From Ixodes scapularis (Eukaryota > Arthropoda > Arachnida > Ixodida > Ixodidae), in NCBI RefSeq assembly GCF_016920785.2, contig NW_024609839.1, positions 24,119,085 to 24,183,084 on the forward strand: 64,000 bases of DNA, given 5' to 3'. The notes under the pieces were generated by a model, which saw only the letters and a list, made by a program, of their open reading frames with translations, was not told the origin of the DNA and made no database searches. Below are positions 9,493-20,619 of this stretch, piece after piece (the stretch's first letter is position 1; the number at the start of each line of letters is the position of its first letter). A program made the translations under genes and the position numbers.

Positions 9493-12400
9493 ATGAGTTT
9501 TATGCAGTGGAACTGCAGAGGTCTTTTTAGTAATTTGGACGATGTGAGGTTCTTGTTACACAAACATGAACCTTCCGTATTCTGTCTGCAGGAAACATAT
9601 CTGAAGCCATCTAATATAAATTTTCTTAAATCGTATCAGATATATAGGAGGGATCGCGTGACGACCTCTGGCGCTTCTGGGGGAGTTGCAATTATTGTAG
9701 ACAGTAGTTTACCTGCCAGCGAAGTCTCCCTTAACACTTCTCTGCAGGCCGTCGCGGTAAGATTGCTACGAGATCGCCTCATTACCATCTGCTCCATTTA
9801 CATCCCTCCTTCATCATCCTTGGAACTTTCCCAGCTTGAAGCCTTAGCTGACCAACTGCCTGAACCTTTTATTTTAATGGGTGATTTTAATGCACATAAC
9901 CCGCTCTGGGGTGGTGATCGGACTGACACCCGGGGTTCTGTTGTGGCACGGTTTTTGTCTCTTAGAGAAGTGTGTGTTTTAAATACTGGAGCACCAACAT
10001 ATTTCAATTCTCATAACTGCTCTTTCTCTTGTCTTGACCTCACTATTTGTTCATCTGCGATTTTTACCGACTTTACCTGGAACGTATTAGATAACCCTTA
10101 TGGGAGCGACCACTTCCCAGTGTACCTTACTCCGCTAGAAGTTCTACCTAGGCTTCCTTGTTGTCCTCCTCGTTGGAAGATCTCTTTAGCAGATTGGGAG
10201 CTTTTTAAGTCAAGCTTTCCTTCCTCCTTGGATCTTTCACAAGTGGTCTCTGTGGACGATGGAAATGCACTAATAACAACAGCAATCCTTGAAGCAGCCC
10301 GTTTGTCCATCCCACAGACATCCGGCAACCTGCCGAGACGCCCAAAGCCATGGTGGGATGATGAGTGCAGAGAATCCCGAAAGCGACAAAACTGTTCTTG
10401 GGGAAGGTTTAGAAGGTATCCGACCTCCAGAAACCTCCTGGCATTTAAACAGTTGCGGGCAAAAGCCCGCTATATCAGAAAACAGGCCAAAAAGAAATCC
10501 TTTTGCTCGTATGCATCCTCCATCAATAGTTACACACCAGCCAAGATTGTCTGGGACAGAGTGGGGAGAATGAAGGGCGACTACCGTTCTTTCTCAATCC
10601 CCTTGCTTTTAGCTGAGAATGGAGAAGCTTATTCATCGTTATATGAACAAGCCAATGCACTGGGTAACCACTTTGCACAAGTCTCCAGTTCCGAAAATTA
10701 CACTGCAGAGTTTCTACGGTTTAAGTCGAAATGTGAGAGAACTCCAATTCGTATGTCAAATGATTGTACTGAAGAATATAACCGTCCCTTTTCTCTTGTC
10801 GAGCTTCGTCGAGCCCTTGCTGCTGCAAAACCCACATCCCCTGGACCTGATTCAATTCACCCCACTATGCTTTCCCACCTACCTGATACATTTCTTGTCA
10901 CTCTTCTTCAGTTTTTTAACATAATCTGGGCGAAAGGGAAATTTCCCAGCTCCTGGAAACAGGCTGTGGTCGTTCCCATTTTAAAACAAGGAAAGGACAG
11001 AAGCAAAGCCACGAGCTACAGGCCAATTGCCCTCACTAGCTGTCTGGGAAAGACCTTCGAACGGCTGGTCAACAGTAGACTCGTCTACGTGCTAGAACGT
11101 AAGAAACTTCTAAGTAATTTCCAATGTGGTTTCCGCACTTCCATGTCTACTGTTGACCATCTGGTGCGCCTCGAAACGACCGTCCGGGAGGCTTTTGTAA
11201 ATAGGCAGTTTTGTCTTTCGGTGTTTTTTGACCTTGAAAAGGCCTACGACACCGCCTGGCGCTACGGCATACTTCAGGACCTCATCTCGATGGGCATAAA
11301 AGGGAGAATGTTTAACTGCATTTCCGACTTTCTGCAGGATCGTGGCTTTCAGGTACGCCTGGGGGCTACGGTCTCTGACCCTTTCCCCCAGGAGAATGGC
11401 GTACCGCAGGGCTGTGTCTTGAGCGTCACTTTGTTTATTATAAAAATGAATTCTCTGTCTCAGGTGATTCCGCCCATGGTCTCCCATTCTCTTTACGTTG
11501 ATGATGTCCAAGTTTGCTTTTCTTCGTGTAATTTAGCTATCTGTGAACGCCAAGTTCAACTGACGGTGAACAAGATGAGTAGGTGGGCTGATCGGAACGG
11601 TTTTCGGTTTTCCGCCGAGAAAACCGTGGCAGTCTGTTTTTCTCGAAGGCGGGGAGTATTTTCTGTTCCATCGCTGTCCATCAAAGGTGCGCCTATTCCT
11701 GTTAGGTCAGAACATAAGTTCCTCGGTGTAGTATTTGACAGCAAGCTAACATTTGGCTCACATGTGAAGGCTTTAAGAATTAAATGTCAGCGGAAATTAA
11801 ACATTCTTAAAGTCCTGGCACACCGTTCTTGGGGTTCAGACCGTCTCTGCCTTTTACGACTTTATAGGGCATGTGTTCGTTCTGTGCTGGATTATGGCAG
11901 CATTGTCTACGGTTCTGCTAAGCCCTCTACGCTTAAGATGTTGGACCCGGTTCACAATCAGGGTATTCGACTAGCAATCGGGGCCTTTCGAACATCGCCA
12001 GTGCTTAGCTTGTATGCTGAGTCAAATGAGTGGTCGCTTGATAAACGGAGGTTTTACCTTAGCGCACAGTACTATCTAAGACTGCGGACTCTCCCTCAAC
12101 ATCCAAATTTTTCTTTGACTAACAACGTAAATTATGAACAGACCTTTCAAAACAAGCCGTCTGTAACACGTCCCTTTGCGCTCCGCGTGAGGGATGCCGC
12201 AGAGAAGTACAGCTTTAATATATCTCCTCCTGTTATGGAAACTCCACAGAGATTTGCTCCTTGGGATGATATAGCCGTAACATGCAACCTCTCATTAACA
12301 AAGTACAACAAGAGAGTTGTCGACTCCAGTGTTATAAAACAGGAATTCTTCGAGATAGCAAGCCGTTACGAGACCGGCAAGAGTTTCTTCACCGATGGGA

Positions 12401-13212
12401 CGAAGGGCATTGATTATGTTGGATGTGCTGTGGTGGGGCAGTCCTTCCAGCGTGTTAGACGAATTAACCCCGAGGCATCTGTTTTCACTGCTGAGCTTCT
12501 AGGGCTGATATTAGCTGTCGAACAAATAATTAAACAAAATTTTAGGAAATCCATAGTATTTTCAGACTCGCTTAGTTGCCTCCTTGCACTTGACTCAGCA
12601 ACATCCTGGAACCACCCCCTCATTTGTCTACTCCGTGGTAAAATAATAAAGGCCCGCAAGCAAAATATTGATATTCAGTTCTGCTGGGTACCCAGTCATA
12701 TAGGAATACACGGCAATGAGGAGGCTGACCGAGCTGCAAGTACATGTATAAACAGGTCCATTGAAACCCACGCCATTCCAGCGACTGACTATAGAACTAC
12801 TCTGCGAAAGAAAATAAAACGTTCCTGGCAAGTGGAGTGGAGCTCTGACTGTTGCAATAAGCTCCATATTATTAAGCCTACTTTGAGTGAATGGCGCAGT
12901 GCCAGACATCAAGAAAGGTTTTACGAAGTTATTCTGTGCCGGCTGCGAATAGGACACACACGCCTAACTCACGGGTACCTCTTAAAAAGCGAAGACCCTC
13001 CAGTGTGCGATTACTGCTTTGAAACTTTAAGTATACTCCACATCCTTCTAGTATGTCCGCAATTTCATAACGAACGCTGCACCTACTTCCCAATCTTTTT
13101 TAGAGAGCATATTCCGTTTCACCTGGCACTTTTGCTCGGAGACGAGCCTCTTGTCCCACATACACAAGTGTTCAACTTCTTAAAGAATATTGGTATTTTA
13201 AATCGCCTTTAG
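9493..13212 (+). CDS. E1 ORF2: endonuclease-reverse transcriptase-RNase H
   Basis: A 1239-residue polyprotein for target-primed reverse transcription. The N-terminal APE-type endonuclease shows MQWNCRG, LQETYLK, GDFNAHNPLWG and SDHFPVY. The reverse transcriptase follows (about residues 470-760) with FFDLEKAYDTAWR, NGVPQGCVLS and a YVDD box at residues 668-671. RNase H has the acidic set D968, E1001, D1025 and D1079, with CWVPSHIGIHGNEEAD. A C-terminal CX2CX7HX4C zinc-knuckle-like motif follows (CDYC...H...C). E1 has a Cys in the QGCVLS block where E2 and E3 have Gly. No frameshift or stop is seen, so this may be an active enzyme. Confidence 0.92.
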   Translation: MSFMQWNCRGLFSNLDDVRFLLHKHEPSVFCLQETYLKPSNINFLKSYQIYRRDRVTTSGASGGVAIIVDSSLPASEVSLNTSLQAVAVRLLRDRLITICSIYIPPSSSLELSQLEALADQLPEPFILMGDFNAHNPLWGGDRTDTRGSVVARFLSLREVCVLNTGAPTYFNSHNCSFSCLDLTICSSAIFTDFTWNVLDNPYGSDHFPVYLTPLEVLPRLPCCPPRWKISLADWELFKSSFPSSLDLSQVVSVDDGNALITTAILEAARLSIPQTSGNLPRRPKPWWDDECRESRKRQNCSWGRFRRYPTSRNLLAFKQLRAKARYIRKQAKKKSFCSYASSINSYTPAKIVWDRVGRMKGDYRSFSIPLLLAENGEAYSSLYEQANALGNHFAQVSSSENYTAEFLRFKSKCERTPIRMSNDCTEEYNRPFSLVELRRALAAAKPTSPGPDSIHPTMLSHLPDTFLVTLLQFFNIIWAKGKFPSSWKQAVVVPILKQGKDRSKATSYRPIALTSCLGKTFERLVNSRLVYVLERKKLLSNFQCGFRTSMSTVDHLVRLETTVREAFVNRQFCLSVFFDLEKAYDTAWRYGILQDLISMGIKGRMFNCISDFLQDRGFQVRLGATVSDPFPQENGVPQGCVLSVTLFIIKMNSLSQVIPPMVSHSLYVDDVQVCFSSCNLAICERQVQLTVNKMSRWADRNGFRFSAEKTVAVCFSRRRGVFSVPSLSIKGAPIPVRSEHKFLGVVFDSKLTFGSHVKALRIKCQRKLNILKVLAHRSWGSDRLCLLRLYRACVRSVLDYGSIVYGSAKPSTLKMLDPVHNQGIRLAIGAFRTSPVLSLYAESNEWSLDKRRFYLSAQYYLRLRTLPQHPNFSLTNNVNYEQTFQNKPSVTRPFALRVRDAAEKYSFNISPPVMETPQRFAPWDDIAVTCNLSLTKYNKRVVDSSVIKQEFFEIASRYETGKSFFTDGTKGIDYVGCAVVGQSFQRVRRINPEASVFTAELLGLILAVEQIIKQNFRKSIVFSDSLSCLLALDSATSWNHPLICLLRGKIIKARKQNIDIQFCWVPSHIGIHGNEEADRAASTCINRSIETHAIPATDYRTTLRKKIKRSWQVEWSSDCCNKLHIIKPTLSEWRSARHQERFYEVILCRLRIGHTRLTHGYLLKSEDPPVCDYCFETLSILHILLVCPQFHNERCTYFPIFFREHIPFHLALLLGDEPLVPHTQVFNFLKNIGILNRL

Positions 13213-13286
13213 CTGATTTTAGTAAAGTGAAATTTAGCAATGTATAATTTAGCCGCCGAGTCTTGTGATATTTACTCACCATGTGT

Positions 13287-13321
13287 TTGGCGCACTATGG
13301 CCCGAGTTGCTGCTGCGCCAA
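13287..13321 (+). other. E1 3' terminal hairpin
   Basis: TTGGCGCA pairs with TGCGCCAA 19 bases later. The loop contains TATGGCC and GTTGC. The same arrangement ends E2, E3 and the 65-bp insert at 5.7 kb. Its place just before the tail suggests that the reverse transcriptase recognises it during priming. That role is inferred. Confidence 0.75.
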
Positions 13322-13473
13322 AAAAACCCCAAATTCATTCATTCACTTCCAAATTGCTTGCAGGGAAGCACACTTACAGTACAGAAAGATGAGTGTTCAC
13401 CACACGGCCTTATGGACAACATTGACTATAGCAACAGATTATGTTGTTACAAGAAAGTTTTGTTTATTAGAAA

Positions 13474-13530
13474 CCTAATGCAGGCCCCTGCGCCTAATGC
13501 AGGCCCCTGCGCCTAATGCAGGCCCCTGCG
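13474..13530. repeat. Three 19-bp tandem units
   Basis: CCTAATGCAGGCCCCTGCG is repeated three times exactly. Each unit contains its own GCAGG/CCTGC palindrome. No gene context. Confidence 0.85.
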
Positions 13531-13724
13531 CCTAAGCCCTTCTTTGTATCTTGAATTTTTCGGAAAGGATAATGCCCATGTTGTGGACGGTGTCCGTGAC
13601 GTCAGCATTGTTTATCTTCCCCCAACATGCCACTGTTTTTGCAAAGTAGCATGAAAAAAAATTCAATGTTAGGTTGGACCAGTGAAAGCAACCTAATTAC
13701 GTGCTTACTGAACACAAGGGTGAC

Positions 13725-13909
13725 CTTTTCAGGTGTGAGCTCCTTGAATTTTTTCGGTCCTTCGGAGCCTTTCTCCCCCTCCAAAGGTCCTGTCAACCGG
13801 CTTCTCGGCTTCCCAAAAAGCATGTTTTTAGTAGCTTTTGCTCCCTTGAGTTGTTGGAAATTCCTTTCCACTGCTCGGCGGAGATGGTGGTGCCTCCTTT
13901 CAGGTGGAA
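13725..13909 (-). CDS. Possible internal exon of an unidentified gene
   Basis: On the minus strand a 185-base open segment lies between a good acceptor (pyrimidine-rich tract, TTTTTCAG) and a donor (GAAAAG followed by GTCACC). It encodes VPPERRHHHLRRAVERNF, then a Lys/Gly-rich stretch ending KKFKELTPEK. I do not recognise the family. The complementary strand is also open over much of this stretch, which weakens the case. Similar charged sequences occur in host chromatin and ribosomal proteins, but no domain assignment is justified. Confidence 0.3.
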
Positions 13910-14426
13910 CTGAAAAATTAGTCAAATGTGTGGGTAAACATTTAGAAGAGGACCAGAAAGCCACCTTCATACTTATCCTGCCATTTTACAACATCGAGAA
14001 TGGTGTTGCACTCTTCTGACCTCTGTAGTCAGCAACTGCACAGAGAAACATTTACATAATTATTTTTACCTCGTGATGATTTTCAGCAGTACAAAACAAT
14101 TTAAAGGTGTCCACCCTGTAAATGACATTGATGGTTAACCCAGAACTGAGGAAAAGTAATAATGAACAAAACAAGGTATCATTGGATGTTAGGTGATCCA
14201 TCTGAATCAGCTAATACATATATTCAGGTACGAATTAGAACCAAAACAGAAAATACAAGTGCAGCGATTCGGCCTAGCAACCACTCTACAAAAAAAAAAA
14301 GAAGTTTAACTGGAGAGGTAGCACAACTATTATATTGAGAGCACTACAAAAAAAAAATTTGAAGTTTTTTTTTTTCAGTTTCATTACGTCACTCATTTAT
14401 AATGTTGACGTCACGGAGCATTACCC

Positions 14427-14527
14427 TCAGTTGGTGGGTGCCACCTTTGGCTTTCCACTGGCAGAAGCTGCCTTGGCCTTGGGAGTGGGAGCGGGTGCCT
14501 CAGTGGGAGCGGGTGCTTCAGCAGCAC
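14427..14527 (-). CDS. Possible 3'-terminal exon, Ala/Pro/Lys-rich tail
   Basis: Minus strand: acceptor TTATTTATCAG, then 33 codons and TGA. The encoded tail is AAEAPAPTEAPAPTPKAKAA followed by SASGKPKVAPTN. Ala/Pro/Lys-rich C-terminal tails of this sort occur in ribosomal proteins and linker-histone-like proteins, but the rest of the protein cannot be identified here. A candidate 41-base upstream exon (about 14834-14794, encoding LRQRKVPRKHQLL) also has acceptor and donor signals. No clear polyadenylation signal follows. This is one of the few candidates for host coding sequence in the window. Confidence 0.35.
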
Positions 14528-15026
14528 CTGATAAATAAGTGAGGTTTCCTTAGCCATGGCAAGAAACAAAGCTACAAGAGTGGCCTCAAATCAATCATGA
14601 TGAACCAAACAAGGTAGACATTAGACGCGGCATCCGTCGACGCAATCATCGGGGCTACTGCTAGAGGGAGATGTGAAGTGGTTTGTTATTAAATCTGCTT
14701 TACCTCCACAAAGTAGCAATTTTGTTTTTCTGACAGTCCATAAAGAAAAAAAATTCCTAATGATGTTAGTAAAGCAAGCAATGAACGTTACCAAAAGTTG
14801 GTGCTTCCTAGGCACTTTCCTCTGCCTCAAAGCTGCAGGAAGCTGCAGTGTGATCTGAAGTGTATAGGGAATATTAACATGACGTCACGTGCCCCCATCG
14901 CTGTGGTCATCTCGCATTATCTAGCACCAGCAAAGCTGAGGAGCTTATGCAAAGATAAGCTGATTTACCGAAACGTGCACAGCGATTGCTGCCAGTGAAT
15001 ACCCTTATAGCCTTATTGTAAATGAT
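14528..15026. other. Unassigned DNA beside the TTF-type hAT
   Basis: Apart from the candidate mini-exon noted with the preceding entry, nothing is recognisable. Confidence 0.5.
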
Positions 15027-15034
15027 CGTAGAAC

Positions 15035-18000
15035 CAGGGACGGCGCCAGGCTTTCCAGATTGGGGGGGCAGTGGGGAGGCGTATTACATTCTCTGGGGGG
15101 GGGGGGGGTTCATGAGAAACCGGGAGGTTGGTTCTGACAGCTAAAATAAGTGTTGGCGGCCAATAAACCTGGAAGTGAGCTGGGGGTTGTTAATGTCGTG
15201 CAGCTACCCGAGAATTGTGTAAACAAAAAGGCAAATCGCTTTGCCACCGTCTCCTTTCATGACATGTTTAAAAGGCGGATTAAAGAAAGTAATGGTCGAT
15301 GGCTGCGTAGAATAGTCACTGCCGACGACGTAAAACTGGAAGAACCAAGCACTTCGAAATATTTCGTAACATTTTTATCACCTCAGTTTATTTTTTTGGT
15401 TGACAGTGTACTTACAACCTGAATTACATTGCACATGTTCGTTATTTACAAATATCTACATTCTGAAATTTCACATTCGTTCGCACTCGTCCCCAAAAGT
15501 TCAGTGAAGTCGAATCCGTCTGTTGTGATGGGCAGCATCGAAGGCGTTGACAACGTCATCTAGTTCCAGGCTTTTCGCGGTGGTCTTCTCCACGGCGAGA
15601 ACCGCCAAGTTCGCGAGCCTCTTGTCAGACATTCTGTTTCGGAGATACGTCTTCAGCCGACGAAGGCACGAGAACGTGCGTTCGCAGGCGGTGCTGGAGG
15701 CAGGGATAGTCAACGCTATAACACAAAGACGGTACGATTCCTGAAAGCAAATTTTAAATTTGCCTAAAAATTCGGCAAACAATATTGTGGTGGTGACAAT
15801 GCACCCATTCTCTTTTTCGTATCTCTGTAAAACTCTGGGAAGCAGTTTCATCCCGGCCACAAGTGCATCCCAGTCGGACGAGTAGTGGTTTGCTAGCGGT
15901 TCGACCAGCGAGATGTCCATGAAGCGATCGTGTTGAGGTTGAAAACAGTTCAAGCCCTTCAGGATGAGATCACTGTCGCTAAATCTTCGCATCCAGGATG
16001 GGAAGGAACACGTGCACACGGCAGTCGTTTCCAGTGGAGCAGCTGGGGTCCTCTCCAGGCAGCTGGGCTTCTGTGAGATATTTTGCAAGGTGCGCCGGCA
16101 GACGGTTGATTCTTCGCTCTTCTACAAGACGAATTCCGTTTGTCTCTGCAACGCTTAAGCACTGGCTCCAAATGCTTGAGAAACCCTCTGACGTCCTTAG
16201 ATATCTAAATCGCTCAAGTACCGCACTGACCATCATGAAGGCATGAGTAAGGTCGCAATTCTTGTTCTGCAGGTAATCTGAAAGAATCTGCAGCTCACCC
16301 AAAACCTCGCCAAAGATACCCAGATGTGAAACAAACGTGAAGTTCAGCTGGTGCAAAATTCCGCGTGCTTCTGCTGATCTTGATCTTCCGCCTTCGGCGA
16401 TCTTTGTGAGTGAGACAATCATTGCAGGAAGCGCGTGTAGGACGGCTTTGCATGCGTTAATTTGGCATGTCCATCTAATCTCGCTGATTCCTTTCAGTTC
16501 GATCGTTGTGCCGCACACCTGCTTTTGAACTGTGATGAACAGCGCATGTGTGGCAGACCCTCCCAAGAAGACATACAACATCTCTATTAAAGAGAAAAAG
16601 GTCCTCGCGGAATCAAAGCTCTTGCAGGCATCGACAATAACCAAATTCAGCCGGTGGTTGAAGCAGTGGACATACAGGGCTTGAGGTACTTCTAACTTGA
16701 GAAGGGCTTGAACACCTTTGCTCTTGCCACTCATTACGCTTGCACCGTCATAGGTTTGTGCGATGCAGTTCTCAAGGTGAATTCCACATCTGGAAAGCGT
16801 TTCCTTAACGTAGCTCAGGAGAGAGGCAGCGTCTAGCGTTTTGTCACTCCTAAACCCAAGAAATCTTTCCTAGGCGGATCCGTTCAGGAAATACCGGACT
16901 ACCACAGAGAGCTGTTCCGTTTTGCTGATATCTCTAGATTCGTCCACTATAAGCGCAAAGCACTGAGCGCTGTCCACCTCGGTCTTGAAACGACGCAAAA
17001 CTATATCTGACATTGCTGAGAGTATCTCATCCTGAATGGAATGGTGAGTATATTTGGCGTTGGCAGGGCCATTTTCCAGCTTTTTTAGTAGAATGGCATC
17101 GCTTTTCGCTACAAGCTGAAGGAGCTCGAGAAAGTTTCCTTTGTTTTCACTTGAGGCTGACTCATCGTCCGCTCTCTGGGCAATCCCCTGTGTTGCAGAA
17201 AACCTCAGCACGTCAGCTATTACAGAGATATAGTGGCGGTTTTCTCTTACCTCTTTCAAATACGCCTCGCTGAGGTGCACGGCGACTGAATTTTCGGCGC
17301 CCTTTTCCTTCATCTGCTTGAAGAATTCCCATGAGGCCTGGCACAACTTGTGCGCCGCACTGTTCGAATGGAGTCGCAGTTTGCCGTCCTTTTGAAGCGC
17401 TTTCTTCCAGTTCCGATAGCCCTCGGTCACAAACACAGCACTTCCACTCCTCTGTCCATTGCTAGTTGAAAACATCTGACAGGCGAAACAGAATGCCGAG
17501 TTCGAAGTCACGCTGTATTCCAACCATGGGAAGCTGGTGTACCATTCGGACTTGAAGGTCCTGCCGTCGTTCCCGTATTTAGTAACAATAAAGGATATTA
17601 GCACAGGTTGTACCGGCAAATCATGGGCTGTCCTGGCTACATCAGGAGGTATTTCGACCTTTAGTATATCAGGAGCTCTCGTTCGGAGTTCTTCGATCTG
17701 GAACTCGTCATCCGGGCCATCCCCATCGCTGTCACCAAAAGTTGACTCGCATTCTTGTTCCCCGGCGCTTGCGTTGAGCACACACTCTTCATCAAGTGAA
17801 AGCTTTTCTTTGGCGGGTTCAGGTTCGGTGACATTCTCTTGAACTTTTCGCTTGGTCCCCTTTCGTTGGAAAAAGTCACTTATCGGACGACTGGATGCCA
17901 TGGCGGCCACAATGCTTCCAGCTTCAGCGTCCTTTTTCTTCCCTCGTGGGTAAGGAAGAAAGGGAGAAAGCGAAGGTTTCTTTCTCGCCACGGCGATGTC

Positions 18001-18702
18001 ACCAGCAGTGTCGCTCTCGTGGAAAGGGTGGGCTCCCCGACTCAGCCAGCTCAGCGTTCAGCCAAGGTCCTTGGCCGCCAAGCAGCTAATCCCCCGGGCA
18101 CTGCGCTTGCCAGTCAGCTGTCTCTGGCAACGGCCAGAGGCGGCTCACCCGTGATCAACCGGTCGCGGCCTTGCTGTTTTGAGGGAACCGGGATAGCATT
18201 GAAGGTCAGCTTATCCCGCTGGCGATGCGGAGGAACCCGTGGGAATGTGGGACAGGGTGTTATCTCAGGGACTCGTGGGCGCCGTTATTAGGAGGTCGGG
18301 CCGCGTTACGTGTGGAAACCGCGAGGGGCGAACGGCTGAGCTCCTTCCCCTCGGCTTCGATGAGAGGCAAGAAAGCTTTCATTTTTCGTGGGCCACGGAA
18401 AGGTAATAAAGCAGGTCGGTCACACAAAGAAGTGTTTGTTCCGCGGCTGCTGCCTCTTGTGCCTCGCCTGCTTTCTCAGAATAAAAAGTTATCCTCCTGC
18501 CCACTACAAAAAAAAACAACAAGATTTTGGGATTTTGGCACGTAGGCGTCGAAATCTTTTGGGCAGAAATTAGAAAAATGAAGGGCGGCTGGTTACTGCG
18601 GGGGGGGGGGGGGGGGGGGGAGGATTATTTTATTTTGGGGTGGCAAGACAAAGTGGAGGGGAGGCGGTCGCCACCCCTTGCCTCCCTTTGGCGCCGTCCC
18701 TG
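15035..18702 (-). mobile_element. hAT element (TTF/ZMYM1-like) with perfect 8-bp TSD
   Basis: The termini are inverted: CAGGGACGGCGCCA opens at 15035, and its complement TGGCGCCGTCCCTG closes at 18702. CGTAGAAC is duplicated exactly at 15027-15034 and 18703-18710, the 8-bp length typical of hAT insertion. Next to both terminal repeats are long G-rich tracts. The 3.67-kb unit holds one minus-strand transposase gene, now interrupted. The exact TSD implies a fairly recent insertion despite the broken gene. Confidence 0.92.
15501..17991 (-). pseudogene. hAT transposase with TTF-type zinc finger, broken
   Basis: In minus-strand order: a Lys/Asp-rich N-terminus with MASSRPISDFFQ (possible true start near 17901), a TTF-type zinc finger (FKSEWYTSFPWLEY...FCFACQMFS), a DUF4371-like region ending FALIVDESRDIS, the RNase H-like middle (IAQTYDGASVMSGKSKGVQ, then HCFNHRLNL), and the C-terminal hAT dimerisation block (IPASSTACERTFSCLRRLKT). 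An in-frame TAG lies at 16870-16872 and the reading resumes in the same frame. A frameshift near 15990-16030 separates the C-terminal dimerisation domain. A working copy would be about 830 residues. With one stop and one frameshift this copy should not encode an active enzyme, although its ends could still be mobilised by a relative. Confidence 0.88.
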
Positions 18703-18889
18703 CGTAGAACTAGATCAAAGGAACAACATAATAAGAGATAGAGAGTTCCAATCTCATGAGACATACACAGCAGAACCAGTGACAAAGTATGCAGAAAGAA
18801 CGTTAAAAGTCAGCCATAACCAAGAGAAGATAGTGGGTCCCGAAATGCCTAAGAAATTTTTATGAATACCAGGTGACTGCCCGTCCAGT

Positions 18890-20571
18890 CATCCTTATTT
18901 AAACTATGCTGGGAGGGGTGAAAAAAGTTGATAGAGTCTAGGAAATTAATTATTTGAGTGTGGATGACGTGTTCCATGGCTTTGCAAGGGACTCTTGTTA
19001 AAGAGATGGGAAGGTAATTTAGTGGGGAGTCCTTGTTACCCGATTTGTAGACTGGAACGACCCTTCCCACCTTCCAGTCGTCCGGTAGATGCCTGTAGAA
19101 AGTGATTGTGAGAACAACATGGTCATGTACACAGCAGATATACGCTTGGTATTTTTTTAAAGTTTTGAGTTAATTCCGTCAGCGCCGGCTGACGATGAGA
19201 GTGATATTTTCAAATAATGATGAGATGCCATCTACAGAAAATGTGAGAGCTGGCGTAGTAGATACTGTGTTAGAAGATATTAAAGAGGGAGAGACATCGG
19301 TTTCTCCTGTAAACACGGAAAAGAAGCCCAAATGAAAAGCACTGGCGCACTCAGTGTCAGTGACTATTTCTCCCGCTCCGTTCGTCAGGCTAATGATGCG
19401 CGTCTCTTGGGGATTTATAACTTTCGAAATTTTTTTAGGATTGTTTATTAAGATCTTTGGTAAGTCATAAAAAAAGAAATGCTTTGTGTTACGTATAGAT
19501 ACCAGATAGGCGTCTTCAGTTGCGTAGTATTTTTCCCATGCGCAGGGGTTTCCATTCCGCTTTGCCGAGCGGAAAACTTTTTTTTTTGTTTCCTAGTTTT
19601 TTAAAGACTTTGTAAACCAGGGTTTCTGTCGGTTCTCACGGAACGTAATTATTGGGATGACTTTATTTGCAAGTTCATTTAATTTATTCCTGAACATTAT
19701 CCAGTTTCTATTAATAGAACGATTGAGAAATGATGCTTCGAAAATTGGAAGGAAGGCATTTAGCTCCCTGTTTATTACTTCATAATTAATTTCCCTTATC
19801 GTAAAGACGAATTCTTTTATCGCGTGCTTGGCGTCGTACCGGGCAAAAGTTGAAGGTAGCATGAATTACTTTGTGGTCGCTGATTTCGCAGAAATAAGTA
19901 ACCAGGCTGTCGGGATGACTGGTTAGTGTTAAATCTAAGATGTTTGCAGAATCCCGTAAAACACGTGTGGGTTAAAATACTTGTTGAACACGGTTAAAAT
20001 CAAGGCATACGTTAAAAAAATCTTGCGGCTTCGTTGCCTATAGCTGAGGGGACCTGGTTGCTCCGGTCTATTTGTGGGTAATTAAAGTCTTCAAAGGGAA
20101 GGATATGTGCATTCGGGTACGTTGAGGCAAATTCACTAAGGATGTTATTAAGTTTACAAGAAAAGTCAGAAGAATTATGGGGGAGGCCTGTAGCAGGACT
20201 CCCAAAAGAACCGTCTGAGGTGAAGCGCGACATATGAGCCATAGTATTTCAAGGTCGGAGGTAATGTTAGCAATAGAACATGACAACTGCTGGTGTGCGG
20301 CGATGAGAACACCTCCTCCTCGTCTGGCTTGGCGGTCATTTCTATAAAGGCGGAAGTCCGGCAAATCGACAAGAACTTCAGCATCAGTGATTTCTTTAGA
20401 CAGCCAGGTTTCGGTTAATATCAACATATTACTACCGGAGGACAACACAAGATTAGACACAATTTCTCGTTTCGGAAGAAAACTACGCGTGTTGGTGAGG
20501 ATTACTGAACTTGAAAGATTAGTTTTGGTAGAAATCAGAGAGGGGGCTGTTATTTCTTTCTGATGGGGCAT
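18890..20571 (-). pseudogene. LINE ORF2 fragment: endonuclease and start of reverse transcriptase
   Basis: The endonuclease shows LTNTRSFLPKREIVSNLVL, LILTETWLSKEI and RQARRGGGVLIAA. A frameshift near 20230 leads to FEDFNYPQID, the counterpart of the GDFN block, with Gly-Asp replaced by Glu-Asp. The linker region has the family's RQKPWFTKSLKN. The reverse transcriptase starts GRVVPVYKSGNKDSPLNYLP, with Leu where this block normally has Arg, and stops in HPSQHSLNK. The catalytic YADD region is absent. Nothing recognisable follows beyond 18890. Confidence 0.75.
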
Positions 20572-20619
20572 TTGCTATGCTGTTTCCGTCACAGTCTGTG
20601 ATGGTTCATAAAAAACTTA

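Larger units (their letters stand above)
7416..13344 (+). mobile_element. E1: complete I-group LINE with 11-bp TSD
   Basis: A 5.93-kb non-LTR retrotransposon with a 5' UTR, ORF1 (zinc-knuckle protein), ORF2 (endonuclease, reverse transcriptase, RNase H), a 3' hairpin and a short CATT-type tail. ACTTCCAAATT is duplicated exactly at 7405-7415 and 13345-13355. An APE endonuclease plus an RNase H domain places it in the I group in the broad sense; I do not assign a clade more finely. Both ORFs are uninterrupted, so this copy is probably young and possibly still competent. Confidence 0.92.
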
